Shown here one piece after another: positions 1-7,917 of a stretch of 16,523 nt of DNA; position 1 is the stretch's first letter; each line of letters starts with the position of its first letter. A program made the translations under genes and the position numbers. This DNA comes from Bacillota bacterium (GTDB taxonomy: Bacteria > Bacillota > Clostridia > Christensenellales > Aristaeellaceae), in assembly GCA_023425025.1 (NCBI GenBank), contig JAFADG010000053.1:1-16523 (forward strand). Direction: 5' to 3'. The notes beneath the pieces are model-generated. The model saw only the letters and a program-made list of their open reading frames with translations. It ran no database searches and was not told where the DNA came from.

Positions 1-127
1 CCGCGCCGCCGTGCTTGGCCAGCACCATGGTGATGGCCGCTGTCAGCGTCGTCTTGCCGTGGTCTACGTGACCGATGGTGCCGATGTTCACGTGCGGCTT
101 GTTGCGCTCAAACTTTTGCTTGGCCAT
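1..127 (-). CDS. tuf: Elongation factor Tu, N-terminal fragment cut by the window edge
   Basis: This is the start of the GTPase that delivers aminoacyl-tRNA to the ribosome. The first 42 codons read MAKQKFERNKPHVNIGTIGH and continue into the G1/P-loop GHVDHGKT at residues 19-26, with K25 and T26 as the expected phosphate and magnesium contacts. The remainder lies beyond position 1. The ATG start (127-125) is set by a strong ribosome binding site, GGAGGACTTT on the minus strand at 140-131. tRNA-Gly lies 65 bases upstream on the same strand with no obvious terminator between them, so the two are probably co-transcribed. tRNA genes next to tuf are a known bacterial arrangement. The identification is essentially certain; whether the organism has a second tuf copy cannot be seen here. 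Confidence 0.97.
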   Translation of the reverse strand, partial: MAKQKFERNKPHVNIGTIGHVDHGKTTLTAAITMVLAKHGGA

Positions 128-192
128 GGGAAAGTCCTCCTTCGTTGTGGCTAAAACTGCCTTCCATTTTACCCGGCTTTTCGTAATGCGGT

Positions 193-266
193 TGGAGCGG
201 GTGATGGGAATCGAACCCACGTGGCTAGCTTGGGAAGCTAGAACTCTACCATTGAGCTACACCCGC
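193..266 (-). tRNA. tRNA-Gly (anticodon CCC), CCA end encoded
   Basis: The minus strand folds into a full cloverleaf. The acceptor stem is GCGGGTG with CACCCGC, the D arm is GCTC/GAGT, and the anticodon stem CTAGC/GCTAG carries the loop TTCCCAA. The T arm is GTGGG/CCCAT with loop TTCGATT. A T discriminator is followed by an encoded CCA at 195-193. Loop positions 34-36 are CCC, which reads the glycine codon GGG. The variable loop is four bases. It sits between a strong promoter and tuf. Confidence 0.96.
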
Positions 267-297
267 ATGTCCGCACATCTTAAGCCAGTCAAAGTTT

Positions 298-326
298 ATT
301 GTAACGATTCCCAGCTTCTTTGTCAA
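298..326 (-). promoter_or_regulatory. Strong sigma-A promoter for tRNA-Gly and tuf
   Basis: On the minus strand a consensus -35 TTGACA (326-321) and a -10 TACAAT (303-298) are separated by exactly 17 bases. The predicted start near 291 gives a leader of about 25 bases before the tRNA at 266. The near-perfect match fits the high expression expected of tRNA and tuf. Confidence 0.85.
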
Positions 327-644
327 CAGCGAAAATACAAAAAAAGAACCTGTGACCGGGGCGCGAAACTGCTTTCGTCAAAGCATTTTGCACACATTAT
401 CCTCCTTCGCGGCAGGGTATGCATGCGGCATGGCCTATGTTCCGAAAACGGGCGCATGCGCATATGGGAGGCGGGATACCCCTCACATCCCCAATGCCAG
501 CCTTTGGGCAAGCCGCTCCCGCTGCCCATGAGAGAACGGAACAGCATATCCCTTTGATGCGCCCTGGCAGAATGATGCAGCTTCGGTTTTTTGACTTTTC
601 CCGTGCCAATCGCCTGCCGTTGCCTTTCTTGTGACGAATTTACA
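327..644. other. Intergenic gap between divergent transcription units, no gene seen
   Basis: This stretch lies between the minus-strand tRNA/tuf promoter and the plus-strand promoter of the exopolysaccharide operon. Small open frames occur on both strands, but none has a ribosome binding site or recognisable protein content. Several GCATGC/CATATG-type short palindromes fall at about 418-466. A TTGACT at 591-596 lacks a matching -10. I looked for a cyclic-di-GMP riboswitch, which would fit the downstream operon, and did not recognise one. Confidence 0.5.
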
Positions 645-673
645 TTGCTTTATTCCTGTTGCTTCTATATAAT
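645..673 (+). promoter_or_regulatory. Promoter of the exopolysaccharide operon
   Basis: A -35 TTGCTT (645-650) and a perfect -10 TATAAT (668-673) are separated by 17 bases. The predicted start near 680 gives a leader of about 45 bases before the TTG start codon at 725. No other promoter-like sequence was seen inside the six-gene operon, so this is the likely main promoter. Confidence 0.75.
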
Positions 674-724
674 GAGCAACGCAAGCACAATCACTTTTAT
701 GTGGACGGATAAGGGGGTAGCGCC

Positions 725-2188
725 TTGAGGCGAATGAAATTTCCGACCCCGCAGGCTTTGGCGGCCCTTTTGACCGGCGCGGTCATGCTGATCCTGCTTT
801 TTGTCTCGCCGGTCGGCATGGCGGACAACGGTGACTTTTACCGCATTATGGTCGGCAACGGCCTTTACAAGCTGGACCGCTATGAAACGGACCAGTTTTT
901 CAGCTTCTTCAGCACGCAATTTGGCATGTACAGGTATTATAATGAATTCAGCTCCGGTTTTCAGTCCGGACAGGCTCCGCTGATACAATTGGCCATCGCG
1001 ATGGACAAGCTGTTTACCGGGGCGGACGGCCTGTTTGATATCCGTTTTCAGGCTGTAATCCTTGCCCTTTACCTGATGGCTGCCGTGTACCTGTTGACTG
1101 CCTATGCCGCGCAGCGGGCCAAAGGCCCCTGGGCGTACCTGATTTCAGTGCTGGCCGCGTTCATGTTTGCGGATGTCGGGTACCTGGCATACTTCAATTC
1201 CTTTTACGCCGAAGGGCTGGCATTCGTCAGCTTCCTCAGCGCCATCGCCTGCGCGCTGCTTCTGTCCAGCGGCTGGGGGAGCAAAACCTGGCTGCTGATC
1301 GGGTTTATTTTTAACAGCCTGGTGCTCACCTGCTCCAAGCAGCAGTTTGCGCCGCTGGGCGTGCTGCTGGGCATACTGTGCCTGTTTATCAACACGCCCA
1401 CCAAAGAATTTTCACTGAAAAAAAGCCTTGTTTGGGCAAGGCGCGGCTGCGCGTTTGCGCTGACCGCCGCCGGGGTGCTGGTGTACGTGCTGATTCCGCA
1501 GGAATTTGTGGAGATCAACGCCTACCATGCCATGACCCGCGGGGTAATGATGACTTCCGAAGACCCGGAGAAAACGCTGACGGAGTTTGACATCAGCCCG
1601 CAATACGCATTGCTGGACCAAACCATCTATTACGAGCGCAATCCCGTGATCGACGTTCAGGACCCCATGCTCAAGGAAGACTTTTATAAAAAGTATGACT
1701 TTGTATCCATCGCCAAATACTATTTGCTGCACCCCGGTCAATTGATTGCCATGTTGGACAGCTCGGCCAAGAACGCAAATTCCATCCGGCCCGAGTCCAT
1801 CGGCAATTTTGAGAAAAGCGCCGGCCACGCGCCGGGCGCGCAGTCGGATGCTTTCTCCCTGTATAGCACGCTGAAAAAAGCGTGGGTGCCCAAGACCTTT
1901 GGTTTCATGCTGCTGTTTTTCGTATCCATGCTGGTGATCAGCTTCAAGGACAGGCAGCGCATGCTGATTTTGGGCTTTGTGCTGATGATGGGGCTTTCCC
2001 AGATCGCCGTATCCATTATCGGCGCCGGCGACGCGGACCTGGCCAAGCATATTTTCCTGTACAACGTGTCCTTTGATCTGTGCGTGTTCGTATTGTTTTC
2101 CGCCGGGCTGGCCAGGTTCAGCGCCGCAAGGCACAAGGCGGCCCGGGAAAAAATCGCGGCAAAGACTGTTCAGGCGGTGGTAACATGA
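725..2188 (+). CDS. Polytopic membrane protein, candidate GT-C-type glycosyltransferase of the EPS operon
   Basis: First gene of the six-gene operon, 487 residues. About ten hydrophobic segments are visible: roughly 10-30, 108-128, 137-157, 160-182, 188-204, 206-222, 240-258, 390-407, 412-433 and 445-464. A long soluble loop of about 130 residues lies between the seventh and eighth. The first outside loop has an acidic motif, MADNGDFYR (D34, D37), placed like the catalytic Asp residues of GT-C glycosyltransferases that use lipid-linked sugars. NSFYAE (158-163) also looks like a conserved family signature. The start is TTG: AAGGGGG lies 8 bases before it, while the ATG at 734 is too far away. 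The stop overlaps the next start (ATGA). Inference: it adds a side sugar to the polymer or takes part in its transfer, possibly the counterpart of Listeria PssA. The function is not proven from sequence. Confidence 0.72.
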   Translation: MRRMKFPTPQALAALLTGAVMLILLFVSPVGMADNGDFYRIMVGNGLYKLDRYETDQFFSFFSTQFGMYRYYNEFSSGFQSGQAPLIQLAIAMDKLFTGADGLFDIRFQAVILALYLMAAVYLLTAYAAQRAKGPWAYLISVLAAFMFADVGYLAYFNSFYAEGLAFVSFLSAIACALLLSSGWGSKTWLLIGFIFNSLVLTCSKQQFAPLGVLLGILCLFINTPTKEFSLKKSLVWARRGCAFALTAAGVLVYVLIPQEFVEINAYHAMTRGVMMTSEDPEKTLTEFDISPQYALLDQTIYYERNPVIDVQDPMLKEDFYKKYDFVSIAKYYLLHPGQLIAMLDSSAKNANSIRPESIGNFEKSAGHAPGAQSDAFSLYSTLKKAWVPKTFGFMLLFFVSMLVISFKDRQRMLILGFVLMMGLSQIAVSIIGAGDADLAKHIFLYNVSFDLCVFVLFSAGLARFSAARHKAAREKIAAKTVQAVVT

Positions 2189-3282
2189 AGCGCTGTTCTT
2201 CGGGAAAAAGAACCATTGCCTACCCGGTTCTTTTTTTCGTATGCGTTTTTGTGTTTCAAAGCTGCGCCATGGCAGGCGGCGCGAAGGAATTCTGCCTTTC
2301 CTTTGTGGAAAGAAAGATGACGGACGCGGGCGGGATATTCACCAATTACCTGTCCTCCGGGGAAGCGGGGGATCTGGCCGTGGGCCACTCCGTTTTGCTG
2401 GAGTCCCAGGGGCTGATGCTTTCCTACTATGTCCGCGAGGGCCAACGCGCCAAGGCGGAAAAGGCCATTTCCTTTGTCAGGGAAAAGCTGGATACGGGCA
2501 AAATCCTCTCCTACCGCCTGGATCAAGACGGGAACAGATACCGCGTCAACGCGGCGGTGGATGACCTGCGCCTGATCGGCGCCATGCTTGCTGCGGCGGA
2601 TGCCTTTGAACGGGCAGACTACCGGGAGCAGGCAATTGCGTACGCAAAACGCCTGTACGATACCAATGTCAAAAGCAACGCCCTGATGGATTTTTACGAC
2701 GAGCAGTACGGCGTGACCAATCCCTTTACCACGCTGTGCTACCTGGACCTTTCCACCATGCAAAGGATTGCCCTGTATGACGAGCGGTGGCTTCCCGTTG
2801 CGGAGGGTATGCGGTCCGTTGCGCAGGAAGGGTATCTTGGCGGCGCGTTTCCCATGTTCCAAACCCGCTACGATTGGGAAAAGAAACGCTATGAATCGGA
2901 GCGCATCAACATGGTGGAATCGCTGCTGACCATGTATCACCTGTCGCTTGTCAATTCCTGTCCAAAAACATCATTGGATTACTTGAAAAAAACCGTACAA
3001 AACGGTAAAATCTACGCTGTATACAATGCAGACGGCACACCGCAAAGCGATGTGGAGTCCACGGCCGTCTATGCCCTGTGCGCGCTGATCGGCCTAAGCG
3101 AAGAGGATTCGGAATTGTATCATGCCGCCATAAGCCGCATGCTTCCCTTTCAAGTGACAAACGAAAAAAGCCCGGTATACGGCGCGTTTGCCGATGCGGC
3201 GACGCTTGCCGCCTATTCCTTTGACAACCTGATGGCGCTGCTGGCGCTGCAAGCGGGAGAAGCATTTTCAGATTCTCCTTAA
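2185..3282 (+). CDS. Secreted GH8-like glycosidase, PssZ/BcsZ type
   Basis: 365 residues. The start is the ATG at 2185, which overlaps the previous stop as ATGA; an in-frame open stretch further upstream lies inside the preceding gene. The N-terminus has a basic patch and a hydrophobic run (12-24), then FQSC (C27, an imperfect lipobox) and AMA (a possible signal-peptidase site). The LESQGLML segment around E73 matches the SEGQGYGM motif that carries the general acid of GH8 enzymes. DDLRLIGAMLAAADAF (from D126) resembles the GH8 DxDLDIAYALL region. D230 in FQTRYDW sits where the second catalytic Asp of Listeria PssZ lies, as I recall. GH8-like partners of cellulose and Pss synthases cut the nascent polymer. 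The role here is inferred: trimming or releasing the exopolysaccharide outside the membrane. Confidence 0.8.
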   Translation: MKRCSSGKRTIAYPVLFFVCVFVFQSCAMAGGAKEFCLSFVERKMTDAGGIFTNYLSSGEAGDLAVGHSVLLESQGLMLSYYVREGQRAKAEKAISFVREKLDTGKILSYRLDQDGNRYRVNAAVDDLRLIGAMLAAADAFERADYREQAIAYAKRLYDTNVKSNALMDFYDEQYGVTNPFTTLCYLDLSTMQRIALYDERWLPVAEGMRSVAQEGYLGGAFPMFQTRYDWEKKRYESERINMVESLLTMYHLSLVNSCPKTSLDYLKKTVQNGKIYAVYNADGTPQSDVESTAVYALCALIGLSEEDSELYHAAISRMLPFQVTNEKSPVYGAFADAATLAAYSFDNLMALLALQAGEAFSDSP

Positions 3283-3309
3283 TTTTCCTCGCCAAGGAGG
3301 AGCTGCCTA

Positions 3310-4581
3310 TTGAAAAGATTCGTTTTGGCAACGGCTGTAGTCCTCTTGTTGGCTGCGCCGTTTTCGCATGTTAAGGCGGAGGGGCGGGATGTGCTGCTGG
3401 TTTACCGGCTGGAAAACGAGCGGCGTCAAATTGCGCAAATACTGACCGCCTGCGGCTATCAGGTGACGGCGGTTGCCGATACGGCATACAAGCCGGAAAT
3501 GCTCGCAGGCTATCCCCTCCTTGCCGCTACCGTCCCCAGCGCCTGCGAGGATGGCCTGGCCCTTGGGAGGAAGGTGCTGTGCATTGGGCCGGATACCCTG
3601 CCCGCGGAAGGCTTGCGCTATGAACAGGCATCGGGCCTAGGCGGCGTGCTGCATTTTGGGCGGCTGCAATCCCCTTTTTTCTTTACGGACCAGGTACGTT
3701 TGATCAGCAGCGGGTTTGAGGGAACGGCGGTCGGGGAAATGGAGGTCCCTCTGCGTGGCAGTTTCCCCTATGGCGTCATCGCCGGCAACGCGGCCTATGT
3801 GCCCAATTTCGCAAAGGATGCGCTGCAGCCCCTGGCGCTTGCGCAAGTGATCCGGCAGCTGTTTGGGGGAAACCAAACCGGCCGCCTGTTTTTATGGATC
3901 GACGAGGTGTACCCGTTTTCCGATCTGGGTATGCTTTGCATGATGGCGGATGCGCTGTATGACCGGGGCTATCCTTTTACCGTCGCCGCCATGCCTGTCT
4001 ACGACAACCTTACTTACCCCGCCTACCTGCGTTATACGCAGGTCCTGCGCTATATACAGTCCAAGGGCGGCGCGGTGGTCATGCACGACCCGCTGATCCG
4101 CACGGCAGAAGCGGAACTGGAAAGCGCCGACGCGCGGCTTCAACGGGCCAGGGAGTCCCTCACCCAGCAGGGCGTCATTCTGGCAAACGGCATCGTGTCG
4201 TCGTATCCGCTGACGCTGACCGACCTTGCCGCCATACAGCAGGACAGCCAAACGGCCTTGGGCGCGCTGCCCCTGGATGCGGCTATCTACCTGCCCATTT
4301 TCAAATCGCCGGAAGAACTGCAAAGTGCCCTGAAGCTGCTCTCCCAAAAGTGGATCACGGCCGCCAGCCTGTATAAAATGGCGGCGGAAGGCCCGTACTT
4401 TTATGATGAGGACCCCATCGGCGCCGATTATTCCTACAGGGCAAAGGTGGAAACGAGCTTCGATCAATTCTTTTCCGCCGGCAATCAAACGCTGATCGTG
4501 ATCGTTGTCATCAGCCTGTTTGTTTTCTCCATCATGCTGGCCGGCGGATATTTCCTGTACCGGCGTAAATTCTACAGATGA
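3310..4581 (+). CDS. Membrane-anchored DUF2334 (polysaccharide-deacetylase-like) protein
   Basis: 423 residues. The start is a TTG at 3310 preceded by AAGGAGG at a spacing of about nine bases. The gap after the previous gene is 27 bases. A signal peptide (1-23, ending VKA) leads to an extracellular domain, and a C-terminal membrane helix (about 395-416) ends in a basic tail, so the protein is held at the outer membrane face. LWIDEVYPFSD (195-205) and VVMHDP (H259, D260) resemble the Asp and His metal-site region of DUF2334 proteins, a branch of the NodB-like polysaccharide deacetylase superfamily. Residues 25-190 may form a separate Rossmann-like half. Such proteins are regular companions of Gram-positive Pss/Bcs-like synthases. 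Deacetylation of an N-acetylated polymer is plausible. A purely structural or export role cannot be excluded. Confidence 0.75.
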   Translation: MKRFVLATAVVLLLAAPFSHVKAEGRDVLLVYRLENERRQIAQILTACGYQVTAVADTAYKPEMLAGYPLLAATVPSACEDGLALGRKVLCIGPDTLPAEGLRYEQASGLGGVLHFGRLQSPFFFTDQVRLISSGFEGTAVGEMEVPLRGSFPYGVIAGNAAYVPNFAKDALQPLALAQVIRQLFGGNQTGRLFLWIDEVYPFSDLGMLCMMADALYDRGYPFTVAAMPVYDNLTYPAYLRYTQVLRYIQSKGGAVVMHDPLIRTAEAELESADARLQRARESLTQQGVILANGIVSSYPLTLTDLAAIQQDSQTALGALPLDAAIYLPIFKSPEELQSALKLLSQKWITAASLYKMAAEGPYFYDEDPIGADYSYRAKVETSFDQFFSAGNQTLIVIVVISLFVFSIMLAGGYFLYRRKFYR

Positions 4582-4594
4582 AGGGGCTGCTTGT

Positions 4595-5842
4595 ATGAAT
4601 CTGCTGGATGGCCTGATGCTGGTTGCCCTGATCTGTATCTGGCTTTTGCTGCTGGTGAACGTGCTGCTCATCGTGGCCGGGTACCGCTACTATTTGAAAT
4701 GCGAGCACCAAAAGCCGCCGGAACCAACGACCTTCCCCATGGTGTCCATCATGGTGCCCGCCCACAACGAGGGCAAGGTGATCGTTCAAACCGTCCGGGC
4801 GCTGCTGTCCTTTCAATATCCCAAGGACAGGTATGAGGTGATCGTCATCAACGACAACTCCTCCGACAACAGCGCGGCGCTTTTGCAGGATCTGAAGGAG
4901 TTCATGAACGCGGATAACCTGACCATCATCAACACCGACAAAGTGACAGGCGGCAAGGGCAAATCCAACGCGCTGAACATCGGCTTTGGGCAGTGCAAGG
5001 GCGAATACATCGTCATCTACGATGCCGACAACACCCCCGAAAAAGGCGCGCTGTCGATGCTGGTGGCGCAGATCACCCAGGATGACACCCTGGGGGCAGT
5101 CATCGGCAAGTTCCGCACCCGCAACAAAAACACCAGCCTGCTCACCAAGTTTATCAACATCGAGACACTGGCGTTTCAGTGGATGGCCCAGGCGGGGCGG
5201 TGGCACCTGTTCGGCCTGTGCACCATACCGGGCACCAACTTCATCATCCGCCGGTCCATCATCGAGGCCATCGGCGGGTGGGACCCCAAGGCCATCGCGG
5301 AGGATACGGAAATCAGCTTCCGCATTTACATGATGGGTTACCGCATCAAATTTCTCCCCTGCGCCGTCACCTGGGAGCAGGAGCCCCAAACCATGAAGGT
5401 TTGGTTCAAGCAGCGCACCCGGTGGGTCAAGGGCAATATCTACGTCATCATCAAAAACCTGCCGCTTTTGTTTAACCCCAAAGCAAAAAAGATACGCTTT
5501 GATCTGTTGTACTTTTTATCCATTTACTTTTTGCTTTTGACCTCCCTGATCATATCCGACAGCGTGCTTTTGCTCTACGCGGTGGGCTGGGCGCACACCA
5601 CCCTGGCAGGGTTCAGCAATCTGTTGTGGTTCCTGGCCATCCTGCTGTTCATCCTGGGCACGTATGTGACCATCAGCACGGAAAAGGGCGAGCTGAATCT
5701 AAGCAACCTGGGCGTCATCATGCTGATGTATTTTACGTATTCCAAGATGTGGATGGCGGTGGCCGCCTGGGGCCTGTACAAATATTGCACCGACGTCCTG
5801 TTCAAGCGGGAAGTCAAGTGGTACAAGACGGAGAGGTTTTAA
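4595..5842 (+). CDS. Processive GT2 polysaccharide synthase (BcsA/PssC-like, no PilZ)
   Basis: 415 residues; catalytic subunit of the polymer machine. The ATG at 4595 follows AAGGGG by eight bases and lies 13 bases after the previous stop; an in-frame ATG at 4505 lies inside the previous gene. An N-terminal membrane helix (5-29) is followed by a GT-A domain with all processive GT2 motifs: IVINDNSSD (D87), YDAD (DxD at 143-145), AEDTE (E236-D237, catalytic-base motif) and QRTRW (273-277, acceptor-binding). Helices at about 303-322, 324-340, 342-361 and 372-392 would form the translocation channel. BcsA ends in a PilZ domain that binds cyclic di-GMP; this protein stops about 20 residues after its last helix and has none. 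Control must therefore come from elsewhere, most likely the last gene of the operon. The sugar cannot be read from the sequence. Confidence 0.92.
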   Translation: MNLLDGLMLVALICIWLLLLVNVLLIVAGYRYYLKCEHQKPPEPTTFPMVSIMVPAHNEGKVIVQTVRALLSFQYPKDRYEVIVINDNSSDNSAALLQDLKEFMNADNLTIINTDKVTGGKGKSNALNIGFGQCKGEYIVIYDADNTPEKGALSMLVAQITQDDTLGAVIGKFRTRNKNTSLLTKFINIETLAFQWMAQAGRWHLFGLCTIPGTNFIIRRSIIEAIGGWDPKAIAEDTEISFRIYMMGYRIKFLPCAVTWEQEPQTMKVWFKQRTRWVKGNIYVIIKNLPLLFNPKAKKIRFDLLYFLSIYFLLLTSLIISDSVLLLYAVGWAHTTLAGFSNLLWFLAILLFILGTYVTISTEKGELNLSNLGVIMLMYFTYSKMWMAVAAWGLYKYCTDVLFKREVKWYKTERF

Positions 5843-7914
5843 TGAGGATGAAAAGAAAGAGCATTCAAAAATGGTTCGTTTTCCTGGCGCTGCTGTGCCT
5901 GTTACTGTCGGTTCTGCCGCTGGCCCAGGCCGCCCCGCTGGAACCGTTTCACTATGAACAGGCCTTTTCCGCGGATCACTCGCTAACCGGGCTGTTCGCC
6001 AGCTTTACAGAAAGCTTTTATGCCGGCAACTGGGCGGTGGAAAATGCGGAGCTCACCATGAATTACGCCGTGACCCAGCTGGCCATTGCCGAAATATCCA
6101 CCTACACGGTATCCGTCAACGGGCAAAAGGTTTTTTCCGCCCATGTGCCCGCGACCGATGGGGAAAAGCGTCAGGAAAGGATTGCGCTGCCGCCTGAAAC
6201 CATAAAAGAAGGGATCAACTACCTGACCATTGAAACCTATATCCGTACCAATGATCCAAAGCCCTGCGTGGACGATGTGTCCAAAGCCAACTGGATGAAT
6301 GTTTTCAAGGACTCTTTTGTTTCCGTTTCGTATCGGCCTTTGGCGATTGTGGGCAGCGTGGCCGCGCTGTACAAGCAGTTCACCAGCATCGACGCATTGT
6401 CGCTTCATCAAAGCGCCTTCGTGATCGGCGCAGACGCCGCCGAATCCGTATTGACCTCCGCCGCCCTTTCCATGGCCGGTATGGCGAAGAATGCCCCCCT
6501 CTTTTATGAAAATATGGGCCTTAAGATAGACAACGGCGGCACGCTGTTTGCAGACCCCTATCAAATTTATCTCTCCCGCTACGATCAAGCGTCGGGCGAC
6601 ATATTGGCGGCGCTTGCGCCGGAGCAGAGCCGGGCGGCGCAAAGCGGCATCGCCCTTGCGCTCCTTACCCGTGGCGAAAACCATGTGCTGGCCGCCATCG
6701 GCGCCGATGACAGGGCCATGGATACCATCGGCCGGCTCTTTGGCAACGCGGCCTACATCAGCCAGATGCAAAACAACTGGGCGGCCCTCTCCTCAAACGC
6801 CAATGTGCTGACGCCTGTAAGCACGGTGGAGCCCTATGTAATGCTTACGGATGTCGGCGCATACGTAAAGGGCGTATTCCGGCAGAATGCCGACTTTTAT
6901 ATCCAGTTTCCCGAAAACCGCGCGCTGGCCGATGAAAGCCAGATCCGCCTGGTGTTCCGCTACGCGGAGAACCTGGACTTTGACCGTTCCCTGGTCACGG
7001 TGTACATCAACGATACCCCCATCGGCAGCAAAAAGCTGTCCCAGGAAAACGCCCGGGCCGACAGCGTGGAGCTTAGCATTCCCACCGATTTGAAAGTATC
7101 GGGCAGCTTTTCCGCGCGGGTGGCCTTTGACCTGGAGATCAAGGACCTTTGGTGCACCCTCCGCCAGGAAGAAACGCCCTGGGCTTATGTGTCCAGCGAA
7201 AGCATGATGCGCTTAAACTCCGTGGATGTACGGGGCCTCTTGTTTGAAAACTACCCCAGCCCCTTCATTATGGATGGAAGCCTGAACAATGTGGCGGTGG
7301 TATTGCCGTCCTCCCCCGCCCAAGCGGATTATGAGGCCTTCCGGCGTATGCTTTTGACCATAGGCCGTTACCTCACCGACAACACCGGCGCCATCGTGGT
7401 CAGGCGGGGCATCGCCAAGGGGGAATTGCCTGCCGCCAACACCATCGCCATCGGCAGGTACGGCGTGAATCAGATCGCGCAGGACCAAAACGGCGAGCTG
7501 TTTTTCAGGTTTTCCCCGGATGGATCCACCATCGAATCCAATGAAAAGATGCTCATCGAGCCCAGCTACGGCGCTGCGCTTGGCAGCGTGCAATTGATGT
7601 ACATGCCCCTCACCGGCCGGCAGCGGGCGCTGATGGTATTAAGCGGCGCCAGCGACGAGGCGATGCTCAAGGCCATCCCCTACATCGGCAGCGTGGAAGG
7701 CCTGTGGAGGGTGTACGGCGACGGGTTTGTGGCCGGCAGCGAGGCTGCCCACTCCTTCCGCTTTAAAGAGGACAATGCCACGGTGGCCCCGGCTGCCTGG
7801 CAAATGCTGGCGCGGCAGGACGTGCTGGGCCTGAGCCTGGCGGCCGGCGGCGTGCTGCTTTTAACACTGTTCGCCTTCAGCATGATGATGATGAAACACC
7901 GAAGGAGGAAGTAA
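5842..7914 (+). CDS. BcsB-like membrane-anchored co-synthase subunit (PssD-like)
   Basis: 690 residues. The ATG overlaps the previous stop by one base (TAATG), and GAGAGG precedes it by five bases. A signal peptide ends in AQA (28-30). A large beta-rich extracellular region follows, with features of BcsB/YhjN proteins: a jelly-roll-like N-terminal half with the GQKVFSAHVP and EGINYLTIE segments, then a second such module. A single C-terminal helix (about 661-684) ends KHRRRK. BcsB-type proteins pair with the synthase, and their tail anchor is needed for polymer synthesis. Overall similarity is by layout and context more than by sharp motifs, which is normal for this poorly conserved family. 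It is shorter than proteobacterial BcsB. The overlap with the GT2 gene fits co-translation of two subunits of one complex. Confidence 0.8.
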   Translation: MRMKRKSIQKWFVFLALLCLLLSVLPLAQAAPLEPFHYEQAFSADHSLTGLFASFTESFYAGNWAVENAELTMNYAVTQLAIAEISTYTVSVNGQKVFSAHVPATDGEKRQERIALPPETIKEGINYLTIETYIRTNDPKPCVDDVSKANWMNVFKDSFVSVSYRPLAIVGSVAALYKQFTSIDALSLHQSAFVIGADAAESVLTSAALSMAGMAKNAPLFYENMGLKIDNGGTLFADPYQIYLSRYDQASGDILAALAPEQSRAAQSGIALALLTRGENHVLAAIGADDRAMDTIGRLFGNAAYISQMQNNWAALSSNANVLTPVSTVEPYVMLTDVGAYVKGVFRQNADFYIQFPENRALADESQIRLVFRYAENLDFDRSLVTVYINDTPIGSKKLSQENARADSVELSIPTDLKVSGSFSARVAFDLEIKDLWCTLRQEETPWAYVSSESMMRLNSVDVRGLLFENYPSPFIMDGSLNNVAVVLPSSPAQADYEAFRRMLLTIGRYLTDNTGAIVVRRGIAKGELPAANTIAIGRYGVNQIAQDQNGELFFRFSPDGSTIESNEKMLIEPSYGAALGSVQLMYMPLTGRQRALMVLSGASDEAMLKAIPYIGSVEGLWRVYGDGFVAGSEAAHSFRFKEDNATVAPAAWQMLARQDVLGLSLAAGGVLLLTLFAFSMMMMKHRRRK

Positions 7915-7917
7915 AAC

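Noticed and set aside
75..557. 160-codon plus-strand frame at the left edge
   Set aside because: It runs antisense through tuf and the tRNA gene and has no content of its own.
591..619. TTGACT at 591-596 as a second promoter of the EPS operon
   Set aside because: No -10-like sequence at 16-18 bases; the TTGCTT/TATAAT pair at 645-673 is far better.
674..724. Cyclic-di-GMP riboswitch in the EPS operon leader
   Set aside because: The leader is only about 45 bases and shows none of the conserved GEMM-type segments.
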